Notes under the pieces: model-generated
What the model saw: only the letters and a program-made list of their open reading frames with translations
Told to the model about the DNA's origin: nothing
Databases searched by the model: none
Assembly: GCF_012913485.1 (NCBI RefSeq)
Contig: NZ_CP051774.1
Coordinates: 6,014,001 to 6,078,000, forward strand
DNA from: Luteolibacter luteus
GTDB taxonomy: Bacteria > Verrucomicrobiota > Verrucomicrobiia > Verrucomicrobiales > Akkermansiaceae
Reading direction: 5' to 3'
Length of the DNA stretch: 64,000 nucleotides
Program-made: the position numbers and the translations under genes
In this document: positions 17,738 to 26,810 of the stretch, piece by piece
How the letters are laid out: each line of letters begins with the position of its first letter
Position numbering within the stretch: position 1 is the stretch's first letter

Positions 17738-19960
17738 ATGCACCGCTTTCTTCTGAGCTTGGCGCTCATCTCGACCCTGAACGGCCAAGTTCCGCATTTG
17801 CTCAACTACCAAGGGCGCATCACGGCTGCAGGCGTGAACTGGGATGGGGCGGGACAGTTTAAATTCGCCCTCGTGAACGAAGGGGGAACCCAGGCCTATT
17901 GGATGAATTCGCCGGATCTTTCTCCCGCGGATGGCGAGCCTGATTCTCCACTCACCTTGCAGGTTAACAAGGGACTCTATTCGGTGGCTTTGGGCGATAC
18001 TGCGATTCCAGGCATGGCGGCGATTCCGCCTTCGGTCTTCGCCAATGCTCCGGTTTATCTACGGGTGTGGTTCAATGACAATGTCCATGGCTGGGAGCGC
18101 TTGGCGCCGGATCAGCGCTTCGCCGCAGTGGCCTATGCCATGATGGCGGAAGGCGTGCCGGATGGATCCATCACCACGGCGAAGCTGGCTGCCGGTGCGG
18201 TGACGTCGGATCGCATCGCTCCGGGTGCCATCACGGGCGACCGGATTGCCCCCGGAGCCATCACCGCCGATCTCATTGCAGAGGGGGCGATCACCGCGGA
18301 GTCGATCGGCGCGGAAACCCCGGAGTCAGCTCAGGCACGGGTCGATGCTCTGGGTGCCTCGATGGCAGGTGGGATGAATGCCTTGAAGGCGATGCTTGGC
18401 GAGGGCCGGCGCGATGCCGCCATCCACGTCATCAGCGACTCCACAAATGCGAATGGCGCGTGGTCGCAATACGTCGCCAAGTCGATTGGAGCTCTCTATC
18501 CGAAATACACGGTTAAAACCACCAGCTGGATTCCCGCGGGCGCAAATTGGACTCCACCGGTGACCGTGCAAACCGGCACGGCAGATGGCGGGTCGGAGCG
18601 ACGGTGGGAATTCCCACCCGCCACGACGTTTACCCCGATCAATTACGGGACGGATTATCCCATGCCTTCTGGCGACGTGGACATCCGTGTCCGTGTGAGA
18701 ATCGACAATGCTTCGGCAGTCTCAAACACGCTTTTTTCGAAATGGTCCGAGCCGAACGGAAGAAGTTTCTTCCTGGCTCAGGAATCCGCCGCCAACTCCC
18801 GCAAGCTCCTCTTGTCTTACTCGGTAGATGGCAGCGCTATTTTCAATATCCAATCATCGGTTGGGCTGGGTGAAAACGGGATCAGCGATGGAACTCCCTA
18901 TTGGGCCCGGGTCACTGTGGATATCGACAACGGCAGTGGCGGGAAAGCCTTCAATTTCTATACCTCGCTCGATGGTGCGACTTGGACCCCTCTAGGCAGC
19001 ACCATCACGTCCGCAGCCACCGGCATCCAGCCATTGTCCAACTCGATTAACAGCTGTTCGCTTGGTGGCACGAACGGCACGGCGAAACTGGTGGGCGCGG
19101 TGTATGCCGCGGAACTGCGCGCTGGCATCAATGGGCCGGTGGTTCATCCCATGAATCTCGACGCATGGTTCTTCAACGAAGGCCCGGTGAATCTCGTGGG
19201 CGCTCCTCAGCTCTGGGTCACCAATGCGGCTTACTCAGGTGCCAGCGTGGATACCTTCCTTGCCCTGCCCGACTCCTATTACTGCCGGAATCATAGTCCG
19301 CAGATCATTCTGGTCTCCCTTTCCCACAATAGTCTCCGCGAGACAGGAAACCGCTTCATCACGAAGATGAAGACCCTCGTCTCGAAGATTCGCGGTGTTT
19401 ATGGTGACATTCCCCGGATCATCTTTTTGACGCAGAATCCCCAAATCCGCATTCCCTACTGGGTCGATCCCAATGGTCTGCATGAGGATGCCCGTGTCGC
19501 CCACCGTGCCCAGTTCATGGCTTGGGCCAGCGGTGCCGGATACGGGGTGATCGATACTTGGGCTGCTTTCGAGAATGACCCGCGTCCCTTGGAATACCTG
19601 GTGGGGACCAATACTTGGTCGAACCTCCCGATCACCGGCTGGAGTTCGAATGGTACTACCGTCACCGTCAATGTCGGTGACATGCAATACCTCGGTGATC
19701 CTGCACTTTCGCGTCTCGCCATTCTCGATGCCAAGCATCCCGACGGTAGCTCCAGCCGCTTCAATGGGGCCTACCCAATGACGGGAAGGAGTCCAAATAC
19801 CGCGGGGCCAGGTTGGGTTCAGTTTTCCAGCACCCTCACGGACCCGATCATGCCGGGGGTAGGCACCGTGGGACCTTGCGATGGCGTTCACCCCTCGATT
19901 CCAGGATACAAGCTGTGGGCAGAGGTGATCATGTCTGCATTCAGGCGCGGGGTGCCGTGA
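17738..19960 (+). CDS. secreted SGNH-hydrolase-like protein
   Basis: A 740-residue protein with a short signal peptide. The N-terminal domain opens with LLNYQGRITAAGVNW, a module common in large secreted proteins. Next come short repeats of the type ITxxxIAPGA (about residues 145-190) that look like a repetitive stalk. From about residue 225 the sequence has SGNH features: block I-like HVISDSTNANG, block III-like VSLSHNSL and a terminal CDGVHPSIPGY giving the Asp-His pair. A concanavalin-like insert with DVDIRVRVRIDN lies between. Probably an esterase acting on extracellular carbohydrate. It is followed after 22 bases by another secreted protein. Confidence 0.7.
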   Translation: MHRFLLSLALISTLNGQVPHLLNYQGRITAAGVNWDGAGQFKFALVNEGGTQAYWMNSPDLSPADGEPDSPLTLQVNKGLYSVALGDTAIPGMAAIPPSVFANAPVYLRVWFNDNVHGWERLAPDQRFAAVAYAMMAEGVPDGSITTAKLAAGAVTSDRIAPGAITGDRIAPGAITADLIAEGAITAESIGAETPESAQARVDALGASMAGGMNALKAMLGEGRRDAAIHVISDSTNANGAWSQYVAKSIGALYPKYTVKTTSWIPAGANWTPPVTVQTGTADGGSERRWEFPPATTFTPINYGTDYPMPSGDVDIRVRVRIDNASAVSNTLFSKWSEPNGRSFFLAQESAANSRKLLLSYSVDGSAIFNIQSSVGLGENGISDGTPYWARVTVDIDNGSGGKAFNFYTSLDGATWTPLGSTITSAATGIQPLSNSINSCSLGGTNGTAKLVGAVYAAELRAGINGPVVHPMNLDAWFFNEGPVNLVGAPQLWVTNAAYSGASVDTFLALPDSYYCRNHSPQIILVSLSHNSLRETGNRFITKMKTLVSKIRGVYGDIPRIIFLTQNPQIRIPYWVDPNGLHEDARVAHRAQFMAWASGAGYGVIDTWAAFENDPRPLEYLVGTNTWSNLPITGWSSNGTTVTVNVGDMQYLGDPALSRLAILDAKHPDGSSSRFNGAYPMTGRSPNTAGPGWVQFSSTLTDPIMPGVGTVGPCDGVHPSIPGYKLWAEVIMSAFRRGVP

Positions 19961-19982
19961 AATCTCGCCAGCCGCTCTTCCC

Positions 19983-20885
19983 ATGCGCCCTCACATGCCT
20001 TCCCGTATCCTCACCCTCTTATACGCCAGCTCGCTGACGGGATTTGGCGGATCGAGTCGCACAGGCGGCGTCTATGCCCTGACTCATGACTCGCTGGGGC
20101 CGGGTGGGGGGGTATCGGCCAGTGCGACCTATCAGCAAACCGGTGAGATCTCCGGCTCTCCCGTGGATGTCTCCGCGGGAAGCAGCGCGGTGCTGCGCTC
20201 GGGCTTTATCGGCCAACTCTACGAGATCTCCTCGATCTCCATGGATCCGCCGCCTGCGAGTGTCCCGGAACTCATGGGCTTTCAGTTGACCGCGAGCGGC
20301 GTCGCGGATGATGGCACCATGCTGCGTTCCGGCACCGCGGGATATTGGCAAGTCTTGAGCGGACCTCTTGCCATCGATGCACAAGGATATGCGGCTGCGG
20401 GAGCGGTTTACGAAGATCGCATCGCCAGCTTTTCCTTCAGTGCCGCGGGGTTCTCGGTGCAAGCTGAAATTCTCATCACCAACACCGGCGACGATGACTT
20501 CGGGCTATACGCCGCGGACGGCATCGATGATCCTTGGCAGATCCAATGGTTTGGGCCGGACAACCCGCTCGGCATCGCGACGGCCGATGCTTCCGGAACC
20601 GGGCAGTCGAACCTTTTCAAGTGGCTTGCGGGGCTCGACCCCCTCGATGCTTCAGCCCGCTTCCTGCTGGTCACGGAGCCGTTGAACGAAGGCAGTGTCT
20701 CGATCTCCTTTGGTCCCTGCAACCCGGGTCGGCGCTACACGCTTCAGAAAAGCGCCGATCTCGTCTTGTGGACTTCTCTGCCAGCGGTCGAGGCTTCCGC
20801 GGATCGGGAGAACCTCCGGGTCACGGACCCGTCTCCCTTGGAAGGAACCACGTTCTATCGGGTCGACGTCAGTCTGGCCGAGTGA
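19983..20885 (+). CDS. secreted hypothetical protein
   Basis: About 300 residues; the ATG at 19995 (MPSRILTLLYASSLTGFGG) would give a cleaner signal peptide. The middle contains FGLYAADGIDDPWQIQWFG and NPLGIATADASGTGQSN, and the end has the YTLQKSADLVLWTSLP module that is widespread in secreted proteins of this phylum. It lies 22 bases after the SGNH-like gene and is likely co-transcribed. Function unknown. Confidence 0.7.
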   Translation: MRPHMPSRILTLLYASSLTGFGGSSRTGGVYALTHDSLGPGGGVSASATYQQTGEISGSPVDVSAGSSAVLRSGFIGQLYEISSISMDPPPASVPELMGFQLTASGVADDGTMLRSGTAGYWQVLSGPLAIDAQGYAAAGAVYEDRIASFSFSAAGFSVQAEILITNTGDDDFGLYAADGIDDPWQIQWFGPDNPLGIATADASGTGQSNLFKWLAGLDPLDASARFLLVTEPLNEGSVSISFGPCNPGRRYTLQKSADLVLWTSLPAVEASADRENLRVTDPSPLEGTTFYRVDVSLAE

Positions 20886-20991
20886 GAGCGCTTCAAGGAT
20901 GGCACAAGAGGTTCGCTTACCGTCCCGGACAATCCATGATTAGAACCCGCCCGCAGCCGTCGGACGCACAAAGTTCGCCACAGGCTTCCAA

Positions 20992-21033
20992 GGAGGGGTG
21001 GCAGAGTGGTCTATCGCGTCGGTCTTGAAAACC
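20992..21033 (+). pseudogene. 5' half of tRNA-Ser(UGA), duplicated fragment
   Basis: These 42 bases are identical to the first 42 bases of the intact tRNA-Ser at 23811, running from the acceptor 5' strand through the anticodon loop into the anticodon stem. The match stops sharply after 21033. No 3' half follows, so it cannot be a functional tRNA. It marks the left edge of a 2.8-kb gene-poor patch whose right edge is the whole tRNA, in the same orientation. Confidence 0.9.
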
Positions 21034-21095
21034 TTTCTCGGTGGTAGTTGATTTGGGTTTTATCCGCTGGATGGAGGTGAGTTGCGATTGATGTA

Positions 21096-21509
21096 TCAAG
21101 GTTGCATCGTAGCGACTGCCCTCACCATTCGCCTCGCACGCCAGAGAAGCAGGCCGGACCAAGGCACCGCTGCGGCGAGCAGGAGCAGCCAATGGGGAAT
21201 GAGCACACGGTGAATGACGAGTGGTCCGGGTCGAACGGTAAAATGCTGCGGAACCGGAAACAAGTTCCGCCCATTATATTGCCTGCGGTAGTAGTCCGAC
21301 AGCCTCCATCTCCCCCAATTGACTACCTGATCGACGCGAGAAAGAGTTATGGCGGATTCCCCGTTCCAAGCACCAAGAGGCCGACCGTGGATTGTAACAC
21401 TAACTCCTGTTTCCCGTCGCATGGAATCCCACCACGCGAAACAAATGAAGCCCATCACGAAGACTCCCGACCAAAAGGTGAGCGAGCGATGGAGAAGGCG
21501 GGATTTCAT
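21096..21509 (-). CDS. two-TM 'FWSG...IPHW' family protein, third copy
   Basis: A 137-residue protein starting MKSRLLHRSLTFWSGVFVMG, with a second membrane segment after VLIPHWLLLLAAAVPWSGLL and the closing WRARRMVRA. It shares the conserved ends of the paralogues at 16561-17603 with an unrelated-looking middle. The preferred start at 21509 matches the paralogue; the open frame extends upstream but not as related protein. Confidence 0.65.
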   Translation of the reverse strand: MKSRLLHRSLTFWSGVFVMGFICFAWWDSMRRETGVSVTIHGRPLGAWNGESAITLSRVDQVVNWGRWRLSDYYRRQYNGRNLFPVPQHFTVRPGPLVIHRVLIPHWLLLLAAAVPWSGLLLWRARRMVRAVATMQP

Positions 21510-21590
21510 GGGAGCAGGATGCCGGTGCCATTCCCGGCCACCAAGAGGGAAAACCGTTGATTTGAGCCGATAGCGGCCGATTGTCAGTTC

Positions 21591-21809
21591 GTGGCCCAAC
21601 TTATTATCGTGGATGATCCTCCCGGTCCCGGCTGGTATTGGTGGAGGCAACACGAGTTTGACACATGGAAGGTGGTCGAGGTCCATGCGGATCGAGGCGC
21701 TCTGTATTGCGGGAGCGACGGAGATATGGACTACCAGTGCGGCGATGATTCGGAAACGCCCTTCACTGGCCAATGGTGGCCGGCAAGACTTGAACCTCCC
21801 AACCAGTAG
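21591..21809 (+). CDS. small Trp-rich orphan protein
   Basis: 72 residues from a GTG start. The text GPGWYWWR...W.VVEV...LYC...GQWWPARLEPP has the look of a small conserved protein often found in accessory or phage-like regions, where an opening GWYW and a closing W.P..PP pair are common. It is divergent from the gene at 21096-21509. Function unknown; coding status rests on residue pattern only. Confidence 0.45.
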   Translation: MAQLIIVDDPPGPGWYWWRQHEFDTWKVVEVHADRGALYCGSDGDMDYQCGDDSETPFTGQWWPARLEPPNQ

Positions 21810-22289
21810 CCGACACGGCAAGGAGAGCGTGATGCGCTTCGCTAGTTGCTACGGATATCCTCACAAGTTTTCCTAAAGACGGAATGCTCGGTTCGTCCTT
21901 TTTCTCATTCCAAAGGCGCTCGGCTTACCCCCGAGCAATCGCTTCCTGAAATCTTCCGAGCAATGTGTCGTCTTATTCCCTGATCTCCTATAGCAGTCGA
22001 ACAGGCCAAAAAGCATTCAAGGCCCCACATTCGTACCTCCCCGGTGTGTCGACTTGGTTGCTTCATCGATCCCTGTTTCCTCTGCGTTGCCAACCCAAGT
22101 TGTCGGCTGCTCCTCCCTCCACTGTCCCCCACAATGAAGAGCAGCTTTCGCGGCGCAGAGAATTTCAGGGGACCCGGTGCCCTCTTTCTCATGACACAAG
22201 GTGCGGGTCGGTTCCCATGAGTGGGAAAGTTCAACCGGCCCGCTCTGCTGGGCTCAGCGAACTTCGGTGTCCGCCAGAACGATCTTGCG
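21810..22289. other. gap without a convincing gene
   Basis: Several short overlapping reading frames are open on both strands, including a 273-codon minus-strand frame (21905-22726), but their composition is Arg/Ser-rich with no recognisable domain. It looks like decayed accessory DNA between the tRNA half and the tRNA. Confidence 0.4.
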
Positions 22290-22491
22290 CTCGCTATCAC
22301 GAAACTCGGATCAGATTGGAAATCCAATCGCCGCAGCCGTTCGGAGTTCTTCAACTCGAAGAAGGAGAAATATCGCCACGAGCTGGCTGCGAGGTCGATG
22401 GCCTTCAACCAGAAGGATAGGCCTGCCCAAGGACGTAGGGCTCTGCGATGACAGATTTCCCTCGATAGTCGAACCTGACAATCCTCCATCT
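22290..22491 (-). pseudogene. possible decayed WYL-like domain fragment
   Basis: On the minus strand, one frame (22491 down to 22405) reads RFDYRGKSVIAEPYVLG and then stops. A second frame immediately after reads LAASSWRYFSFFELKNSERL and continues RRLDF. Joined by a frameshift near 22410, the two resemble the core and end of a WYL-type ligand-binding domain (RF.Y.G....EPY, then W..F.L..I). This is a pattern-recognition call only. The gene appears broken at both ends. Confidence 0.3.
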
Positions 22492-22572
22492 TTAGGATGA
22501 CTCCGCGGAGTCCGTCCTTTCGTGAGAGGATCTTCAGGCGTTTCGATCCCAGCGTGTAAGTCGGGTTATTCT

Positions 22573-22788
22573 TTAGCCGATCCTGATCCAAGCAATTTGC
22601 CGCTTGCCGTCCCCATAAGGGAAGAGTTTGAAAATTTTCAGGCCCACCTGACGATCGCTTCCGAGGAATGGTCGATCGTGAAAGTAGTCGGTTTCCCACT
22701 GAGGAACGTCGGAGGCGTTGAGCCAATCCCCGATAGCGCAGGACGCGGGATCAGTACGCAGTTCTCCTATTGGATCGCTTGTATTCAT
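22573..22788 (-). CDS. 71-residue orphan protein, copy 1
   Basis: Begins MNTSDPIGELRTDPASCAIGDWLNASDV over its first 28 residues and ends FKLFPYGDGKRQIAWIRIG. It aligns along its whole length with the 71-residue product at 23004-23219, sharing SC.IGDW..A.DVP.W and FKL.PY.DG.....W.RIG. Identical length and diverged sequence argue that both are real genes. The protein is soluble, with no signal or membrane segment. Function unknown. Confidence 0.55.
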   Translation of the reverse strand: MNTSDPIGELRTDPASCAIGDWLNASDVPQWETDYFHDRPFLGSDRQVGLKIFKLFPYGDGKRQIAWIRIG

Positions 22789-23003
22789 TCGGCGTGCGGG
22801 GCAAGAGATGGACCGCCGCCGGAGTGCCTTGCTAAGGGCTCAGGGGAAGAGGGACAAGACGTGCAAAAGCGTGAGAAAACCTATGCCTGAAACGGGTGAA
22901 GTTCAATCACCGTTTCTCAGCTGTTATACGTCAGCAAATTCGAACCTGCGCGCCTCCATATTGTAGGAAAATCGCGGGGAGTAGTAGTTCATCAGCAAAG
23001 GGC

Positions 23004-23219
23004 TCAACCTATCCGTAGCCAAACCATCGCTGGTGGGCCGTCAACGTAGGGAAGCAATTTAAAGACAAGTGATCTCGTGCCGCAAGGTGCGGCGATGCTG
23101 AGGTTATGAGTCCAGTCCTGGGCCCACCCCGGAACGTCTGCCGCCAGTATCCAGTCACCGATTTTGCACGATTCGTAAGACGAATGGCGTTTGCCAGATG
23201 GGTCTGCTTTCTTGTTCAT
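23004..23219 (-). CDS. 71-residue orphan protein, copy 2
   Basis: Starts at an ATG at 23219 (MNKKADPSGKRHSSYESC) and ends FKLLPYVDGPPAMVWLRIG. It is the paralogue of the gene at 22573-22788 with the same length and the same conserved SC.IGDW and DVP.W motifs. A longer in-frame extension upstream (to 23417) does not look like protein. The pair lies on the same strand, 215 bases apart, between the partial and complete tRNA-Ser. Confidence 0.55.
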   Translation of the reverse strand: MNKKADPSGKRHSSYESCKIGDWILAADVPGWAQDWTHNLSIAAPCGTRSLVFKLLPYVDGPPAMVWLRIG

Positions 23220-23810
23220 AAGCGGTTGGGCAGTTGGCCGCCGCCAAGGAACTCGTGTTAGAAGTTTGGGGGAAGAGGGTCGCCGTGCTGTTGAGTGGGA
23301 GGGATCGTCCGGCCAGCCATGGAAGTCAACGAATGTTTCCGCGCGGGCCTTGTCCGGCCAGAGGTCTTTGGAGATCATCCCATTCTGGACGCAATCGGCA
23401 CGGGTGCGCGCCAGCACAGTTCAAAGATGTTCTTTTTGCGGCTTTGGAGGTGGCGTTGTCTGGGATGATCTTGAGCGCTCCAACTGCGTCAGAAGAGGCA
23501 AGTGGGTGGTCGGGAAAGAGTTTTTCGGGCGATCCCCGTAATCTCTTGGTTATACCTCACCGTGCCTCATTAAGGTCCTCCGGGGCCTTGTCTGTTTCAA
23601 TACTCCGCCAAGTTCTCTTGCCGTTGAGGGTGATCCATGGGTAGAAAGCGCCGCCGGGTCGTCGGATGTAAAGTCCGGGGGTGTCGGCGGCCTCTCATTT
23701 AGGGGTTCCGGTTTCATAGCGTTGCTCAGCGGGGATGCTGGTTGCGGTATAAATCCGGTACCACCTGGAAGGAAGGTCAAGGGTCGCAAGTGGCTCAAAA
23801 CAAGCATTCA
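23220..23810. other. gap before tRNA-Ser
   Basis: Nearly 600 bases with only short, overlapping frames on both strands and no recognisable domain. Probably non-coding or decayed accessory DNA. Confidence 0.4.
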
Positions 23811-23898
23811 GGAGGGGTGGCAGAGTGGTCTATCGCGTCGGTCTTGAAAACCGAAGTTGCGCAAGCAACCGTGGGTTCGAATCCCACCCCCTCCGCCA
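23811..23898 (+). tRNA. tRNA-Ser(UGA)
   Basis: Class II tRNA. The acceptor GGAGGGG pairs with CCCCTCC, the discriminator is G and a CCA is encoded. The anticodon loop CTTGAAA gives anticodon UGA. The long variable arm GTTGC-GCAA-GCAAC and the T-arm GTGGG-TTCGAAT-CCCAC fit serine. Its 5' 42 bases are duplicated at 20992-21033. Confidence 0.97.
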
Positions 23899-24002
23899 AA
23901 CTTCAAGCGCATCGCCGCATGGCCGAAGCGGCTGTCTCATAAAATCGCATCCCGACTTTTCAGGGGGCGCCGGCATCGGCAAGAGCGCTCGCGTCTGAAC
24001 CA

Positions 24003-25412
24003 TTAAAGCAGGGTCCCACGGAGGATAGCCTGCGCCGCCGCGAAGTAGATTACGAGGCCGGTGACGTCCACCAGCGTCGCCACGAAAGGCGCTGAGGAGG
24101 TTGCCGGATCGAGACCAAAACGCCGGAGCAGGAAGGGCAACATCGATCCCGAGAGACTGCCCCAGAGCACGACTCCGACGAGAGACACGCCCACTGTGGC
24201 CGCGAGCAGGGGCCAGTGCGGGCCGTAGATGTCGGAAAAGGTGCTCCAGACCGAAATCCGGATGACGCCGATCACGCCAAGGATCAGACCCAGCGCGAGA
24301 CCGCAGAGGATCTCACGGCGCATCACGCGCCACCATTCGCGGAGCCCCACTTCTCCGATCGCCATGGCGCGGATGATCAGGGATGCCGCTTGCGAGCCGC
24401 TATTGCCGCCGCTGGAAATGATGAGCGGGACGAAGATGGCCAGAACCGCGGCGCGCTCGATCTCGTTTTCGTAGTGACCCATCGCGGTCGCGGTGAGCAT
24501 CTCGCCGACGAAAAGGATCACCAGCCATACCGCCCGCTTGCGAATGAGCCTGCCGAGCGAGATGTCCAGATAGGGCTCATCCAGTTGCTCGACACCGCCG
24601 AGCTTCTGGATGTCCTCGGTGGCTTCTTCTTCCGCCACGCCGAGGATGTCGTCGCCGGTGACGATACCCACCAAGCCTCCCTGGCGATCCACGACCGGTA
24701 GCACGGTGCGGTGATGCTTGCGGAAGGCCGCCACCGCGGTCTCCCGGTCGTCGGTGGCATTCAGGGAAATCATCACGCCATTCCGGAGATCGCGCACCTT
24801 TGTCTCCAGCGGACAGAGCAGCACCTCCCGGATCCGGAGATCGTCCAACAGCTTGCCATGCGAGTCGACGACGTAGAGGACATTCAGCGTTTCCCGATCG
24901 CGGCCATGTTTGCGAATGTGCTCGAGCACCTCCGCCGCGGTCCATTCATCGCGCAGCGTAAGATATTCGGAGGTCATCAGCCGGCCGATGCTTTCTTCCG
25001 GATAGTCCAGCAGCCGCAGGGCGATGGCGCGCTCCTCCGGAGACAGCGCCTCGACCAAGCGGGCGCACACGGGGGTGGGCAGTTCCTCCAACAAGGCGGT
25101 GCGATCGTCCGAAGACATGTCTTCGAGCAAGGCCGCGGCCCCTTCGTCGCCCATGGCACGGAGCAGTGCTTCCTGAACCTCCAGCGGAAAATATCCAAAG
25201 ATCTCCGTCGCCAACTCGCCGGGGAGTAGGCGGAAAAGGGCCACCTTTTCGGCGGACTCGAATTCCGCGATGACTTCCGCGGTATCGGCGGGGGCCAAGC
25301 CGGCAAAGACGGCACGGATGCTGACAAAGTTCCTGTCGGCAAGAAGCTCGGCCAGCCGATCTTTCACGAATTCCTTGTCCATGGCCTTCCGGATCGAGAA
25401 CGCCGTTCCCAT
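24003..25412 (-). CDS. mgtE: MgtE-family magnesium transporter
   Basis: Inner-membrane Mg2+ channel or transporter of about 469 residues from an ATG at 25412; an ATG at 25382 (MDKEFVKDRLAEL) is also possible. It has an N-terminal helical domain, a CBS pair (YPEESIGRLMTSEYLTL, HRTVLPVVDRQGGLVGIVT) and a C-terminal five-helix pore with the signature PLIISSGGNSGSQAASLIIRA and the closing SSAPFVATLVDVTGLVIYF. Intracellular Mg2+ binding to the N/CBS part gates the pore in known members. It stands alone between the tRNA and the kamA-like gene. Confidence 0.93.
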   Translation of the reverse strand: MGTAFSIRKAMDKEFVKDRLAELLADRNFVSIRAVFAGLAPADTAEVIAEFESAEKVALFRLLPGELATEIFGYFPLEVQEALLRAMGDEGAAALLEDMSSDDRTALLEELPTPVCARLVEALSPEERAIALRLLDYPEESIGRLMTSEYLTLRDEWTAAEVLEHIRKHGRDRETLNVLYVVDSHGKLLDDLRIREVLLCPLETKVRDLRNGVMISLNATDDRETAVAAFRKHHRTVLPVVDRQGGLVGIVTGDDILGVAEEEATEDIQKLGGVEQLDEPYLDISLGRLIRKRAVWLVILFVGEMLTATAMGHYENEIERAAVLAIFVPLIISSGGNSGSQAASLIIRAMAIGEVGLREWWRVMRREILCGLALGLILGVIGVIRISVWSTFSDIYGPHWPLLAATVGVSLVGVVLWGSLSGSMLPFLLRRFGLDPATSSAPFVATLVDVTGLVIYFAAAQAILRGTLL

Positions 25413-25607
25413 GATCTGTTCCCAACCGGCGGGCAACCCCAATTCGCGTTTGCGAGGACACCGGGGAAGGCCGACCCCGACCGGGAGATTGCCCCGACGC
25501 GAGGCCGCGGCACCTTCGAAAGGGCGCGCCCTCGAAAAAGAACTTACATCATGGAAGGCGGATCCAAGCATCCGCCCTCCACCGGCCCTGCCAATGGCAG
25601 GCCGCGC

Positions 25608-26810
25608 TTACTTCCCGCAGGTCGTGCCGGTGGCGCAGTCCTTCAGACGGGCGATTTCCTGGCTGGGGATCCGCGTCGGTTCCGGATACTCGAAGATCTC
25701 GCCCTCGTAGTTGCGCAGCACGGTTTTCTCGTGATCGCGATGGACCACGTAATTCGGATTGAGCGGGATCTTGCCACCGCCGCCCGGGCCATCGATGACG
25801 AATTGCGGGATGGCGTAGCCGGTGGTGTGGCCGCGCAGGCCCTCGATGATTTCCAGACCCTTCGACACCGAAGTGCGGAGATGCGAGGAGCCGCGGATAA
25901 GATCGCACTGATAGAGATAGTAGGGGCGCACGCGGCACATCAGGAGCTTGTGGACGAGCGCCTTTTGTACTTCCACGGAATCGTTCACTCCCTTCAGCAG
26001 CACGCTCTGGTTGCCCAGCGGGATGCCGGCATCGGCGAGGCGACCGAGCGCTTCCTTCACCTCCAGCGTGAGCTCGCGCGGGTGATTGGTGTGAACGGAA
26101 ATGAAGAGCGGATGATACTTCTTCAGCATCGCGCACAGCTCCGGAGTGATCCGCTGGGGCAGGAAAATCGGAATGCGCGAGCCGATCCGCAGGAATTGGA
26201 TATGCGGGATCGCGCGCAAGCGGCTGAGGATCTTCTCCAGCTTCGCATCGGAGAAGAGCAGGGGATCCCCGCCGGAAAGCAGCACGTCGCGGACCTCGGT
26301 GTGTTCTTCGAGGTATTTGAAGGCGGCCTCCCATTGCGTCTCCAAATGCTGCTCGCCCACGCCGGACACCACGCGGGAGCGGGTGCAGTAGCGGCAGTAG
26401 GATGCACAGCGGTCTGTGACGAGGAAGAGTACCCGGTCCGGATAGCGGTGGACGAGCCCCGGCACCGGCATGTGGGAATCTTCGCCACAAGGGTCCGCCA
26501 TTTCTTCAGGCGCGTCCCAGCCTTCTTCGAGACGTGGGATGACCTGGCGGCGAATCGGGCAATCCGGATCGTCCGGATCGATCAAATTAAAGAAATGCGG
26601 CGTGATGGACATCGCCAGCTTGTTGCCGGCGAGCAGGACTCCGGCTCTCTCCTCATCGGTGAGGTGGATGCGGGCTTCAAGGGCGGACAGCGAGGAAACG
26701 CGGTTCTTGAGCTGCCAGGTGGCGTCATGCCAATCGGTCATCGCCTCCGCGGGCCAGTAGCCTGGTGCATGCGAACGGAAGGCGGGGTCGAGGTCGGTGT
26801 GTTGGCCCAT
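25608..26810 (-). CDS. lysine 2,3-aminomutase-type radical SAM enzyme
   Basis: A 400-residue KamA-family protein. The 4Fe-4S motif CASYCRYC has Cys at 135, 139 and 142, followed by the SAM-binding SGGDPLLF. The PLP lysine lies in GPGGGGKIPLNPNYV (Lys about 347). It has an extended N-terminus and a short Cys-containing end (CATGTTCGK). The family interconverts L-lysine and L-beta-lysine. Length and the PLP motif favour stand-alone KamA over the shorter EF-P lysylation enzyme EpmB, but the latter role cannot be ruled out because no neighbour (epmA, efp or lysine-fermentation gene) is present. Confidence 0.88.
   Translation of the reverse strand: MGQHTDLDPAFRSHAPGYWPAEAMTDWHDATWQLKNRVSSLSALEARIHLTDEERAGVLLAGNKLAMSITPHFFNLIDPDDPDCPIRRQVIPRLEEGWDAPEEMADPCGEDSHMPVPGLVHRYPDRVLFLVTDRCASYCRYCTRSRVVSGVGEQHLETQWEAAFKYLEEHTEVRDVLLSGGDPLLFSDAKLEKILSRLRAIPHIQFLRIGSRIPIFLPQRITPELCAMLKKYHPLFISVHTNHPRELTLEVKEALGRLADAGIPLGNQSVLLKGVNDSVEVQKALVHKLLMCRVRPYYLYQCDLIRGSSHLRTSVSKGLEIIEGLRGHTTGYAIPQFVIDGPGGGGKIPLNPNYVVHRDHEKTVLRNYEGEIFEYPEPTRIPSQEIARLKDCATGTTCGK

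Noticed and set aside
21905..22726. 273-codon minus-strand frame
   Set aside because: No start context, Arg/Ser-rich, and it overlaps both the 71-residue orphan in another frame and the WYL-like fragment; most likely chance.
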